Part shown: positions 33,787-41,767 of the stretch, in pieces
Position numbering within the stretch: the first letter of the stretch is position 1
How the letters are laid out: each line of letters begins with the position of its first letter
NCBI RefSeq assembly: GCF_002211365.1
Contig: NZ_LOKZ01000018.1
Coordinates: forward strand, 1 to 58,084
From: Rhizobium sp. R711
Lineage (GTDB): Bacteria > Pseudomonadota > Alphaproteobacteria > Rhizobiales > Rhizobiaceae
Direction of reading: 5' to 3'
DNA length: 58,084 bases
Position numbers and translations under genes: made by a program
The notes under the pieces: generated by a model
Database searches by the model: none
Told to the model about the DNA's origin: nothing
What the model saw: the letters and a program-made list of their open reading frames with translations, nothing else

Positions 33787-34505
33787 TTGCCGAGATGTGC
33801 GCCGTTGTCGACGTGCAGCACCTCCCCGGTGATATTGGAAGCTTCCGTGAGGTAGATCACCCCGTCCACGATCTCCTGCACCGCAGTGATTGTCCCCATC
33901 GGCGACAAGGATCGAAGGTAGTCGCGTGAGCCCGTAGCGTGGAGCGGCGTGTCGACAACGCCAGGCGAAACCGCGTTTACCCGGATGTTGTCGCTTGCAA
34001 ACTCCAGCGCGAGGCTTTTGGTGATCGCGTTTAGGCCGCCTTTGGTGATCATCGGCAGCGATGCTTTGACGCCTGCGATCGGGTGATCGGTCAGCGACGA
34101 AGTGATCGTAACGACGCTCCCTCCAGATCTCTGTCGGAGCATTTGCCTGACAGCGTGTTTCGTGAAGTGCACGAAGCCTTCAAGATTGGTGGCCGAGAGC
34201 TGCCGGAAGTCGTCGATCGTGTACTCGAGAAACGGCTTGGTAAAGAACACGCCTGCGTTGTTCACGAGTGCATCGATGGAGCCGAACTGTTCGATGGCTA
34301 CGCGGGAGACGTGCTCTGCCGTCTTGGGATCGCCAACGTCTCCGTCTACCAGCTCCAGCCTCCCGGCGCGATCGAAGGATGTCGCTTCGCTGATCCGCCG
34401 CGACGTTGCAACGACATTCCAGTCCTTATCCAGGAACGCCTTCACGAGCCCGGCACCGATGCCCTGCGATGCACCGGTAATCACAACCGTCTTGTGCACA
34501 CTCAT
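33780..34505 (-). CDS. Short-chain dehydrogenase/reductase lacking the catalytic Tyr
   Basis: A 241-residue SDR paralogous to 25787 (VITGASQGIGAGLVKAF; NNAGVFFTKPF). The catalytic loop is TSSLTDHPIAGVKASLPMITKGG, so the Tyr of YxxxK is replaced by Pro while Ser and Lys remain. Start at 34505 follows GGAGG eight bases upstream. It is the first gene of an operon with RidA and the hydratase, behind the box at 34641-34672. Paralogs with the same unusual active site in two operons of one regulon suggest a distinct SDR subfamily. Confidence 0.88.
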   Translation of the reverse strand: MSVHKTVVITGASQGIGAGLVKAFLDKDWNVVATSRRISEATSFDRAGRLELVDGDVGDPKTAEHVSRVAIEQFGSIDALVNNAGVFFTKPFLEYTIDDFRQLSATNLEGFVHFTKHAVRQMLRQRSGGSVVTITSSLTDHPIAGVKASLPMITKGGLNAITKSLALEFASDNIRVNAVSPGVVDTPLHATGSRDYLRSLSPMGTITAVQEIVDGVIYLTEASNITGEVLHVDNGAHLGKW

Positions 34506-34640
34506 TCGTGCTGCCTCCATTTGTTTGTTTTGCGAGCGGCAACGGCCAGCGAACGGGCGCTGGATAATTGCAGCTTTTGACATTCAAGGACTGCCCTGTG
34601 GGGCACTGGAGGCGACTCTCGCGCCAAGGAGCGTGCAGAG

Positions 34641-34672
34641 CTATTGTACCAAAGTGTCTCCGATACCTTTGG
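34641..34672 (-). promoter_or_regulatory. Regulon box and -10 for the SDR-RidA-hydratase operon
   Basis: Minus strand: CCAAAGGTATCGGAGACACT-TTGG-TACAATAG. TACAAT (34643-34648) is four bases after ACACT, and the upstream GGTATCG half is well conserved; 137 nt before the start at 34505. Confidence 0.68.
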
Positions 34673-34682
34673 ATCGGTGGAG

Positions 34683-34709
34683 ATGTTGTGGGACACCAAG
34701 GTCTAATAG
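34683..34709 (+). promoter_or_regulatory. Regulon box and -10 for the nitronate monooxygenase gene
   Basis: GGGACACC-AAGG-TCTAATAG. TCTAAT (34702-34707) is four bases after ACACC and 67 nt before the start at 34775. Divergent from the box at 34641-34672. Confidence 0.62.
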
Positions 34710-34774
34710 ACCCCGGCTGCCGTTGCCTGTTCAACTAGGCCCGGCAGAGCAGTGCATCATGAACGGAGTCCGAA

Positions 34775-35869
34775 ATGAGAACGTGGCATGACCGCCGAAT
34801 CCTCGATCTTTTTGGAATAGAGCTTCCTGTCGTACAGGCGCCGATGGCTGGAGCGACGACTGCGGAAATGGTGATTGCCGTGTCTCAAGCTGGCGGCTTG
34901 GGTTCGCTGCCTAGCGCACAGTACTCGGTTCAGCAGTTGCATGAGGCGCTATCTCGGATCACTGCGAGAACAACGAGATCAATCAATGTCAATTTCTTCA
35001 GCCACGTGCCACCTGATGCCGATCCAATTGGTCAGATGAGGTGGCGAGCACTCCTGGCGCCGTATTACGTCGAACTTGGCCTTGATCCCGCTGCTCCGGT
35101 CAGCGGCCCCGGGCGCGCGCCCTTCGACAACGAATTCTGCGAGGTCATCGAAGAGTTCCGCCCCAAGGTGGTGAGCTTCCATTTCGGTCTTCCGGATCGA
35201 AAACTCGTTGATCGGGTAAAGGCCACAGGGGCCAAAGTGCTGTCGTCTGCGACGACCGTTGCCGAGGCCGTCTGGCTCGAGGCACATGGTGTTGATGCCG
35301 TGATCGCAATGGGTTTCGAGGCTGGCGGGCACCGCGGGAACTTTCTTACGCAGGATATGACAACCCAAGTAGGAACGTTGGCGCTCGTTCCGCAGGTCGT
35401 GGACGCGATTAAGGTTCCGGTCATTGCGGCCGGAGGAATCGCAGATGGCCGCGGAGTTGCGGCGGCGCTGATGCTCGGAGCGTCGGCGGTGCAGATCGGT
35501 ACTGCCTACCTTCTGACTCCGGAGGCCAAAATTCCGGATCTGCACGCTGACGCTCTAGGTCGCGCAGGCGACGCGAGCACGGCCATCACCAATGTCTTTA
35601 CGGGAAGGCCCGCGAGAGGTGTTGTAAACCGCTTGATGCGGGAACTGGGACCGCTTTCGGGCGTGGCGCCCGCGTTCCCAACCGCTGGCGTGGCACTCGC
35701 CGCCATCCGCGCGAAGGCGGAGGCGAAGGGATGCAATGACTTCACCAACCTCTGGGCGGGGCAGGCTCTCGGTTTGGTGAAACGGCTTCCCTCAGCAGAG
35801 CTTACAGTGAAGCTGTGCGACGACGCGATGGCAGCTTTGGAAGCGGGTTCGGCCATCAGACGAGTGTAG
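34775..35869 (+). CDS. Nitronate monooxygenase (2-nitropropane dioxygenase-like)
   Basis: A 364-residue FMN-dependent TIM-barrel enzyme. The N-terminal FGIELPVVQAPMAGATTAEM, the glycine-rich GFEAGGHRGNF, and PVIAAGGIADGRGVAAALMLGASAVQIGTAYLLT are hallmark FMN-binding and phosphate-binding loops of NMO. It oxidises toxic alkyl nitronates (for example propionate-3-nitronate) to carbonyl compounds. ATG 34775 follows GGAG. It stands alone behind a regulon box. Nitronate detoxification is consistent with a reactive-compound defence role. Confidence 0.93.
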   Translation: MRTWHDRRILDLFGIELPVVQAPMAGATTAEMVIAVSQAGGLGSLPSAQYSVQQLHEALSRITARTTRSINVNFFSHVPPDADPIGQMRWRALLAPYYVELGLDPAAPVSGPGRAPFDNEFCEVIEEFRPKVVSFHFGLPDRKLVDRVKATGAKVLSSATTVAEAVWLEAHGVDAVIAMGFEAGGHRGNFLTQDMTTQVGTLALVPQVVDAIKVPVIAAGGIADGRGVAAALMLGASAVQIGTAYLLTPEAKIPDLHADALGRAGDASTAITNVFTGRPARGVVNRLMRELGPLSGVAPAFPTAGVALAAIRAKAEAKGCNDFTNLWAGQALGLVKRLPSAELTVKLCDDAMAALEAGSAIRRV

Positions 35870-36030
35870 CGGTACGCGGCAGACTGCCTCCCCCTGCGCG
35901 TCGGTTCAAGGCAGAGATCCGAGCGCATATTTTCGGTACGGCAGAGACGCCAAACTGGCGAGTCGTCCAAGGAGTCCTGCCAAGTCACATCAATCGAGTA
36001 ATCAGACCGGTTAACGTCGGAGGAACCCGC

Positions 36031-36135
36031 ATGTCGCTACGAGTGACAGACCAACTCGTGATCGTTCTCGCAGGATCCGCTTCTCTCGCAGCCTCAGGAG
36101 CGCTAGTGGGTCTCTCGACCGTCGTCGATCCTTAG
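36031..36135 (+). CDS. Small hydrophobic peptide
   Basis: A 34-codon frame with a good GGAGG site seven bases upstream of the ATG. It encodes one hydrophobic segment (LVIVLAGSASLAASGALVGL) that could cross a membrane. The 3' end overlaps the stop-side of the divergent-strand regulator at 36103 by 33 bases, so it may be coincidental or antisense-linked. No family recognised. Confidence 0.3.
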   Translation: MSLRVTDQLVIVLAGSASLAASGALVGLSTVVDP

Positions 36136-36783
36136 CTTTGCCGCCATGTTTACAAGATCCGGCAGGGACCGGGCTCCCATTTTACGCATGACCTGGCCGC
36201 GATGCGCCTTGACGGTGATTTCGCTGATGTCGAGCTCAAACGCTACCTGCTTGTTCAAGAGGCCCTTCACCACGCCCGACATAACTTCGCGCTCTCGCGG
36301 GGTTAGGGCATCGTAGCAGGCTTGGAGGCGCATCAGCTCTTCCTCATCGCGAATGAGTGCCTCACTCTGTGAGAGAGCTGATTGTATAGCCGCGAGGAGG
36401 GCCTCCGCATCAATCGGCTTCGTTAGGAAATCGAGAGCGCCGCCCCTTAGTGCCTTTACGGTCATGGGCACATCGCCGAAGCCAGACACGAATATAATCG
36501 GCATTCGGTTCCCGCTCTTCGTGATCAAGGACTGCAGATCCAGGCCATTGAGCCCGGGCATGTTTACATCCAAGACCAGGCAGCTTGGTCCTGCATCCGG
36601 TGTGGTGGTCAGGAATGCCTGAGCAGAATCAAAAAGACTCGGCCGCCACCCTGCAGACCCGATCAGGAGCTCCAAGGATTCCCGAACAGAAATATCGTCG
36701 TCAACCACGAAAACTGTCGGCCCATCCGCGGCATTCAAAAGCGCGGTAGTCTTATGAGTCATCGCCGAGGTCATCCGGTACAT
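36103..36783 (-). CDS. FixJ/TodT/StyR-type response regulator
   Basis: A 226-residue response regulator. Receiver (about 20-135): [19 protein letters not shown] for the acidic pocket, CLVLDVNMPGLNG with the phospho-acceptor Asp, IIFVSGFGDVPMTV, and FLTKPIDAEALL with the conserved Lys. After a helical linker, a LuxR/FixJ helix-turn-helix follows (LTPREREVMSGVVKGLLNKQ, then [16 protein letters not shown]). It would bind DNA when phosphorylated by one of the PAS kinases. The recognition helix is identical to that of the second regulator at 55511, so both probably bind the same sites. ATG 36783 follows AAGGAGG. Regulon box 136 nt upstream, shared back-to-back with the DJ-1 gene, which implies autoregulation. 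Confidence 0.93.
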   Translation of the reverse strand: MYRMTSAMTHKTTALLNAADGPTVFVVDDDISVRESLELLIGSAGWRPSLFDSAQAFLTTTPDAGPSCLVLDVNMPGLNGLDLQSLITKSGNRMPIIFVSGFGDVPMTVKALRGGALDFLTKPIDAEALLAAIQSALSQSEALIRDEEELMRLQACYDALTPREREVMSGVVKGLLNKQVAFELDISEITVKAHRGQVMRKMGARSLPDLVNMAAKLRIDDGRETH

Positions 36784-36917
36784 GTGCTGCCTCCTTAAGA
36801 GGGCGCAAGCTCATCGAGTGCAAAGACTATATCACGGGTGGGCGCGGACGATACTGCGCTGATGATTGATATCCCGCCGCCCCTCGACGCAGAGCATGCG
36901 GGTTTTTGGTCGATATG

Positions 36918-36940
36918 CCATTGTACGATAGTATCGGCAC
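36918..36940 (-). promoter_or_regulatory. Regulon box and -10 for the response regulator gene
   Basis: Minus strand: GTGCCGATACT-ATCG-TACAATGG. TACAAT (36920-36925) is four bases after ATACT; 136 nt before the start at 36783. Confidence 0.62.
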
Positions 36941-36949
36941 CTCATCGCA

Positions 36950-36979
36950 TCGGTCGCCACGACACCATCGTACAATGGC
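36950..36979 (+). promoter_or_regulatory. Regulon box and -10 for the DJ-1 operon
   Basis: CGGTCGCCACGACACC-ATCG-TACAATGG. TACAAT (36971-36976) is four bases after ACACC and 125 nt before the start at 37102. About 50 bp from the opposing regulator promoter. Confidence 0.65.
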
Positions 36980-37101
36980 ACGCAGGCCATCTCTTGAGCA
37001 TGCTCGTCGGGTCAATGGAGTGTGCCAGCTCGGCATAGGAGCTCGCTCGCCAAAGACCGGATGAGACACCGAACGTCTTGAACAGATTCAAGGAGACGAC
37101 G

Positions 37102-37776
37102 ATGAGCAAGATTCTGATGGTTCTGACTTCACATGATCGGCTTGGTGATACAGGCCGGAAAACAGGCTTTTGGCTGGAGGAATTTGCGTCGCCCTACTAT
37201 GTCTTCAAAGATGCCGGGGCGAGCTTAACTGTGGCCTCGCCCAGGGGTGGGCAGCCACCGATCGATCCGAAGAGCGACGAGCCGGGCAATCAGACGGCAT
37301 CAATGACCCGGTTCAAGGGTGACAAAGACGCCCAGTCGGTCCTTGCAAACACGGTGCGTCTTGCAACCGTAGATGCCAAGGATTTTGACACGATCTTCTA
37401 TTCGGGGGGCCACGGACCTATGTGGGACCTCGTCGAGGACCGGAAGTCGATCTCGCTTATCGAAGAATTCTACGGTTCCGGAAAACCCGTGGCCGCAGTC
37501 TGCCACGCACCTGCCGTCTTCCACCATGTGACTTACAATGGAAACCCGCTGGTGAAGGGTAAGCGAGTGACGGGCTTCACGAATTCCGAGGAGGAAGCGG
37601 TTCAACTTACCAAGGTTGTCCCGTTCCTGGTCGAAGATGATCTGAAGGCGCTTGGCGGGCGCTATGAGAAGGCAGGAGACTGGGAAAGCTTCGCTATCGT
37701 GGATGGCCAACTGGTCACGGGCCAGAATCCCGCGTCGTCAACCGCAGCGGCGAAGTCGTTGCTTGGCTTACTCTGA
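37102..37776 (+). CDS. DJ-1/PfpI-family type I glutamine amidotransferase-like protein
   Basis: A 224-residue DJ-1 superfamily protein close to the class containing Hsp31-like and yeast Hsp31 homologs. Key features: GFWLEEFASPYYVFKDAGAS, the acidic Glu near the nucleophile, FYSGGHGPMWDL, and the nucleophile Cys in AAVCHAPAVFHHV followed by His. Roles in the family include glyoxalase III activity, protein deglycation and oxidative-stress protection. ATG 37102 follows AAGGAG. First gene of a two-gene operon, with the SnoaL gene next. Confidence 0.9.
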   Translation: MSKILMVLTSHDRLGDTGRKTGFWLEEFASPYYVFKDAGASLTVASPRGGQPPIDPKSDEPGNQTASMTRFKGDKDAQSVLANTVRLATVDAKDFDTIFYSGGHGPMWDLVEDRKSISLIEEFYGSGKPVAAVCHAPAVFHHVTYNGNPLVKGKRVTGFTNSEEEAVQLTKVVPFLVEDDLKALGGRYEKAGDWESFAIVDGQLVTGQNPASSTAAAKSLLGLL

Positions 37777-37790
37777 TGCGAGAGGTGAAC

Positions 37791-38255
37791 ATGAAGACCC
37801 GCCTTGAGGAAGTTGAAGGTGTTGAGGAAAAGTCCGGAGACGGCGGCCCTCTCGAGTCCCTGATCGAATTCTACCGGGCTTTTAACGCCGGCGATCTTCG
37901 TGGGCTCGAGGCAGTCTGGCTAGGAGGAGACACCCCAAGCATGGACAACCCGATCGGCGGAATCCGACGAGGCTGGGCGGCTATCGCTGAGGGCTACTCC
38001 AAGCTCTTCAGCGGCCCGGCCAGGGTCCATGTCACTTTCCATGACTTCACCAGTCAGGGAGGGAGTGATTGGCATCTTTTTGTCGGGAGAGAGCGCGGGA
38101 CCTGTGTTGCGGCGGATGGCAAGCTCGATATCGCGTTTCGAACGACGCGTTGGTTCGTCAGACAGGGTGACTCCTGGCGGCAGCTCCATCACCATGGCTC
38201 GGTCGAGGACGCGGATATGCTTCGCGACTACCAGCGTCTGATTTTTGGCCGATAG
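37791..38255 (+). CDS. SnoaL-like / NTF2-fold protein
   Basis: A 154-residue NTF2-fold protein. ATG 37791 is chosen for its GAGAGGTG site; an alternative at 37776 overlaps the DJ-1 stop as TGATG. The first helix and strand (LIEFYRAFNAGDLRGLEAVWL) and the C-terminal RTTRWFVRQGDSWRQLHHHGS are typical of SnoaL-like proteins, here with a His cluster near the pocket. Cotranscribed with DJ-1 from the box at 36950-36979. Function likely enzymatic on a small carbonyl compound, unproven. A hairpin follows at 38261. Confidence 0.8.
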   Translation: MKTRLEEVEGVEEKSGDGGPLESLIEFYRAFNAGDLRGLEAVWLGGDTPSMDNPIGGIRRGWAAIAEGYSKLFSGPARVHVTFHDFTSQGGSDWHLFVGRERGTCVAADGKLDIAFRTTRWFVRQGDSWRQLHHHGSVEDADMLRDYQRLIFGR

Positions 38256-38260
38256 GCACA

Positions 38261-38288
38261 GAGAGCGGCGGTGCAGATCGCCGCTCTC
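38261..38288 (+). terminator. Perfect 10-bp hairpin after the SnoaL gene
   Basis: GAGAGCGGCG and CGCCGCTCTC flank an eight-base loop right after the stop at 38255. No strong T run. Confidence 0.55.
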
Positions 38289-38392
38289 CTAATTCCGTGT
38301 GCAGTCAGGGCCGCTCAAGATGACGGCGATATCTCAGTGACGGTGAATCTCACCGAATTTTATTGATTATCATTGCTCACAGGCGATTTTGA

Positions 38393-38879
38393 TGACCGTC
38401 GCTGCCGACGCCTCGCCGCTTTCCCAGATCCTGAACAAGGCTTTCGCCAAAATCGACAGAGACGGGGACAGTAAGCTGACGGGGACGAGCTCAATAACTT
38501 TGATCAGATTCTCCGACCAGGCGTCGCACTCGATGAAAACGGCCGCCCCACGGTCGACATGAAGGAGAAGCTTGACCACGACGGTGACGGCGCTGTCGAC
38601 CTGGACGAAATGAATTCGACCGGAAATCTAATGCCCGCAACCATGTGCGACACGGACTTCTCTTCTCTCCTCGGATATCTGCGCGCCAAGACAGACGATC
38701 CGGCAGCGCTGCAAGCAGCGGCCATTCTGGAACTCAACCACAACAAGGAGGCGTCGGCACCGTCCGCAGCAAACTCGCGGATATTCAAAGGTCGTCCGTC
38801 ACGGGGAGGGGAAGAGGACAGCCTTGGTCTCCAGAAATGCGGCGAGCCCCTCCGGGCCACCCTCGCGGCCAATTCCTGA
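38393..38879 (+). pseudogene. EF-hand calcium-binding protein, frameshifted
   Basis: The first frame begins at ATG 38393 and encodes AFAKIDRDGDSKLTG, an EF-hand loop (DRDGDSKL). It then shifts near 38484-38489: restoring one G in a GGGG run gives DELNNFDQILRPGVAL and joins the second frame, which has another EF-hand (KLDHDGDGAVDLDEM) and a helical C-terminus. Two EF-hands with this spacing resemble small bacterial calmodulin-like proteins. The last 80 or so bases are antisense to the aldehyde dehydrogenase end, so the true C-terminus may be missing. No export signal is evident. Likely decayed, though the shift could be an error. Confidence 0.65.
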
Positions 38880-40258
38880 CTCCTTGAAGCCTCCGAAAGG
38901 GGCGGACGGGGCGAGCTCCATTCCATTGATGTGCACCTGCCCCGTCCGGATCCTGCGTGCTACTTCGAATGCCGTTGAGCGGTCGCCAAATACTGAGCCG
39001 CTCAGTCCGAAGTCCGTGTCGTTGGTGATTGCGATGGCATCGTCGATATTCTCGTAAGTCTGAACGGTAACGACAGGTCCGAAGATCTCTTCCCTGGCGA
39101 TTGACATATCTCTCGTCACCTTGCGGAAGACCGTCGGCTCGACGTAGTTTCCTGAAGACAGGATCTTGTTCGGAATTCCGCCTGTCACAAGCTCGGCGCC
39201 GTCCCTCAGCCCTTGAGCGATGTACGCGTCTGCTTTCTCGAACAGTGTCTTGTTCAAAAGCGGACCAACATCCGTGTCGGATTCCCACGGGTTGCCGACT
39301 TTGAGCGCGGATAGTCGCGAAGCGTAGGCTTCCACGACTTCGTTCTCGCGGGACCTCGGCACCAGTATACGCGTCTGCGCGAAGCAGAATTGTCCCGAGA
39401 AGGGCATCGTAAAGCGCTCAAGCGTTGGCATGGCATGCTTTAAGTCGGCATCTTCGAGGATGATGGCCGCCGACTTGCCACCCATTTCCAAGGTGAGTCG
39501 TCCCATCCTCGGCGCAACGACGGCGGCAATTAGCTTTCCTGTTCCGACGCTGCCCGTGAAGCTGACCTTGACCATGCGCCGATCGGCAACCAGTTTGGCG
39601 CTCCCATCCGCATCTGCAAGAACGACATTAATGACGCCCGGCGGAATGCCCGCCTCCATAGCGCACTGGGCGACCAGATATGCGTCTAGTGGGCTTTCCG
39701 GGGAAGGCTTGATAACGCATGTGCATCCCGCAGCCAGTGCGGCGCTCAGCTTTGTCATCAGGATCGGAAAAGCCGCATTCCAAGGAATTATGATCGCCGC
39801 CGGACCTACTGGCTCAGAAAGGATTCGCGCAGAGCCAAACGTCGTGTTGCGCTCCTTTTCGAACTCGTAGGTGAGGGAGAGGCCCGCGAAGTATCGCAAC
39901 CGAGCTATGGCGAGCGGTGCCAGCCGACTTGCCAGCGAGACGGGCGCACCGACTTGTGGGTCCAAAGCTTCGCGAAAAGGGACATGCGTCGTTCGAGCGC
40001 TTCGGCGAACGTGGTCATCAGTACTGCGCGCTCGCTCGGGTGCGTCCTGGGCCATGGCCCATGTTCGAAGGCGTTTGCCGCGGACGCGATTGCCAGATCG
40101 ATTTCGTCCGCCGTTGCTATCGGCACTTCGGCTAGTATTTTGCCATCAGCGGGACTGACAAGCTTCTTCGATTTCGATCCAGTAGCTCTCACCCAGTGGC
40201 CCCCGACAAAAAAGCTGTCGAGGATGCGTTTCGGGTATTCGTGGGCCAGATCTATCAT
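38799..40258 (-). pseudogene. Aldehyde dehydrogenase, frameshifted near its N-terminus
   Basis: Two frames together give a full-length ALDH of about 485 residues. The start at 40258 opens the N-terminal part (ILDSFFVGGHWVRATGS, FEHGPWPR), and the second frame carries the catalytic core: IIPWNAAFPILMTKL for NAD binding, FTGSVGTGKLIA, the Glu in TLEMGGKSA, the catalytic Cys in SGQFCFAQTRILV, and EEIFGPVVTVQTY. They meet near 39961-39975, where one lost base separates TLAKLW and LDPQVGAPVSLASRL. Restoring one base gives a continuous enzyme. It would oxidise aldehydes from the surrounding pathways. Its end overlaps the EF-hand remnant on the other strand. Confidence 0.83.
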
Positions 40259-40277
40259 TGTGGTGTCACTTCTTCAG

Positions 40278-41318
40278 CTAGGACCAGGCATCCACGTCGA
40301 TGACCGCTTGCGCAAACGCGGCGGGCGCCTCCTGGGGAAGATTGTGACCGATGCCGCCGGATATCAGGCGGTGTTCATATTTTCCGTTGAACTTGCCAGC
40401 ATAGGCCTTCGGATCGGGGTGTGGCGCGCCGTTCGCGTCGCCCTCCATGGTGATCGTGGGGACCGAGATTTCCGGACCTGTTGCGAGCTTTGCCTCGTAT
40501 TTGTCGAACCGCTTTTCTCCCGAGGTTAGCCCGAGGCGCCATCGATAGTTATGGGCTACGATCTCGACATGATCCGGATTTGCGAAGGCTGTCGCCGTCT
40601 GGTCGAAAGTAGCATCGTCGAATTTCCACTGAGGAGAGGCGAGTTTCCAGATCAGCTTGGCAAAATCGTTCGTGTACTTCGCGTAACCCTCGCGCCCCCG
40701 TTCAGTCGCGAAATAGTACTGATACCACCATTGCAGCTCGGCGGACGGGGGTAGGGGAACCTTCCCGGCTGCTTGGTTGCCGATGAGATAGCCACTGACC
40801 GAGACTAATGCCTTGCAGCGTTCGGGCCAGAGCGCAGCCACGATGTCGGCGGTGCGAGCGCCCCAGTCAAACCCGGCGATGGTGGCGCGATCGATGTTAA
40901 GGGCGTCCATCAGTTTGATAGCGTCGATGGCAAGCGCGGACTGTTGTCCATTACGTTTCGTCTCCTTTGAGAGGAACGTGGTGCCGCCATATCCGCGGAG
41001 GTAAGGAATGACCACTCGGTGTCCCCGTTCAGCCAGGATCGGGGCGACTTCTGCGAAGCTGTTGATATCGTACGGCCAGCCGTGAAGAAGGATAACGGGT
41101 GATCCGTCCTGCGGGCCGACCGCTGAGTAGGCAACCTTGAGGTCGCCAGCATCGACGGTCTCGCTGGCGGTGAGAGGTACTGCCTTCTGTTTCGGGCCGC
41201 TGGTCTGATCCGCGCGTGCAGTACCCACGATGGCGCCGAGGATTCCCGTGGCGGTCAAGCCAAGAGCCGCGCTACTGAATGAACGGCGGCTCAGGATGGC
41301 AAGCTCGGTGGTGCTCAT
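40278..41318 (-). CDS. Alpha/beta-fold hydrolase (epoxide-hydrolase-like), exported
   Basis: A 346-residue hydrolase. The N-terminus has a Tat-like signal (SRRSFSSAALGLTATGILGA, ending near ARADQ), so a periplasmic place is likely. The core has VILLHGWPYDINSFAEVA, the nucleophile region ATIAGFDWGARTADIV with Asp as in epoxide hydrolases and haloalkane dehalogenases, and the C-terminal GGIGHNLPQEAP with the catalytic His. ATG 41318 follows GAGGAGAGG. Distinct from the EHN-type enzyme at 16522. Opposing regulon box at 41416-41430. Substrate could be an epoxide or halogenated compound. Confidence 0.9.
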   Translation of the reverse strand: MSTTELAILSRRSFSSAALGLTATGILGAIVGTARADQTSGPKQKAVPLTASETVDAGDLKVAYSAVGPQDGSPVILLHGWPYDINSFAEVAPILAERGHRVVIPYLRGYGGTTFLSKETKRNGQQSALAIDAIKLMDALNIDRATIAGFDWGARTADIVAALWPERCKALVSVSGYLIGNQAAGKVPLPPSAELQWWYQYYFATERGREGYAKYTNDFAKLIWKLASPQWKFDDATFDQTATAFANPDHVEIVAHNYRWRLGLTSGEKRFDKYEAKLATGPEISVPTITMEGDANGAPHPDPKAYAGKFNGKYEHRLISGGIGHNLPQEAPAAFAQAVIDVDAWS

Positions 41319-41415
41319 GATTGTCCTCTCCTCGATATGGCCTAGGACCCCTCCGATATCGGGGTGTCCAAGCACGAAGTCGATAGGACTTTGGAGAGAT
41401 GAATCGCTTGCCGCT

Positions 41416-41468
41416 ACTAAACGAAGGTGTTGGTCATACCAAGGTATCGGCAATACCTATGTTCAATC
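41416..41468. promoter_or_regulatory. Tandem and divergent regulon boxes for the hydrolase and the small membrane protein
   Basis: Plus strand: GTGTTGGTCATACC-AAGG and GGTATCGGCAATACC-TATG-TTCAAT, with two ATACC copies 17 bp apart. The second forms the best inverted repeat and TTCAAT (41462-41467) lies 65 nt before the start at 41533. Minus strand: CAACACC-TTCG-TTTAGT points at the hydrolase start at 41318, with TTTAGT at 41416-41421, 97 nt away. A shared bidirectional control region. Confidence 0.68.
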
Positions 41469-41532
41469 CCGCCCAAGACGGCATTCGACATACTCGTTCT
41501 CCATGACGGCGTTCAACAGCCGAAAGGAGATA

Positions 41533-41748
41533 ATGATGTCGCGTGACTACAGGCGCGCAGGGTCCACATTCCCCGGTTTCGTGATCCTTGTGGCGATTGC
41601 CGCTCTGGTCGTTGCTTTGGTATCCGTGAGGCAACCCGCGCGCACTGCGCGAGTTTGGGTTCCCGCAGCATCCACAGGCGTCAGCAACTCGATCCGCAAT
41701 TTGGGCGAGATGTGTGCACCGCGGTGCAATTCGATCGACCCGGCGTAA
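41533..41748 (+). CDS. Small single-pass membrane protein
   Basis: A 71-residue hypothetical protein with an AAGGAGAT site. It has a basic N-terminus, one transmembrane segment (FVILVAIAALVVALVSV) and a Cys-containing periplasmic tail (two Cys near CAPRCNS). No family recognised. A strong regulon box is 65 nt upstream, so it is probably co-regulated rather than spurious. An ATG at 41536 is equally possible. Confidence 0.6.
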   Translation: MMSRDYRRAGSTFPGFVILVAIAALVVALVSVRQPARTARVWVPAASTGVSNSIRNLGEMCAPRCNSIDPA

Positions 41749-41767
41749 GACTGGCAGGGGCGTTGCG

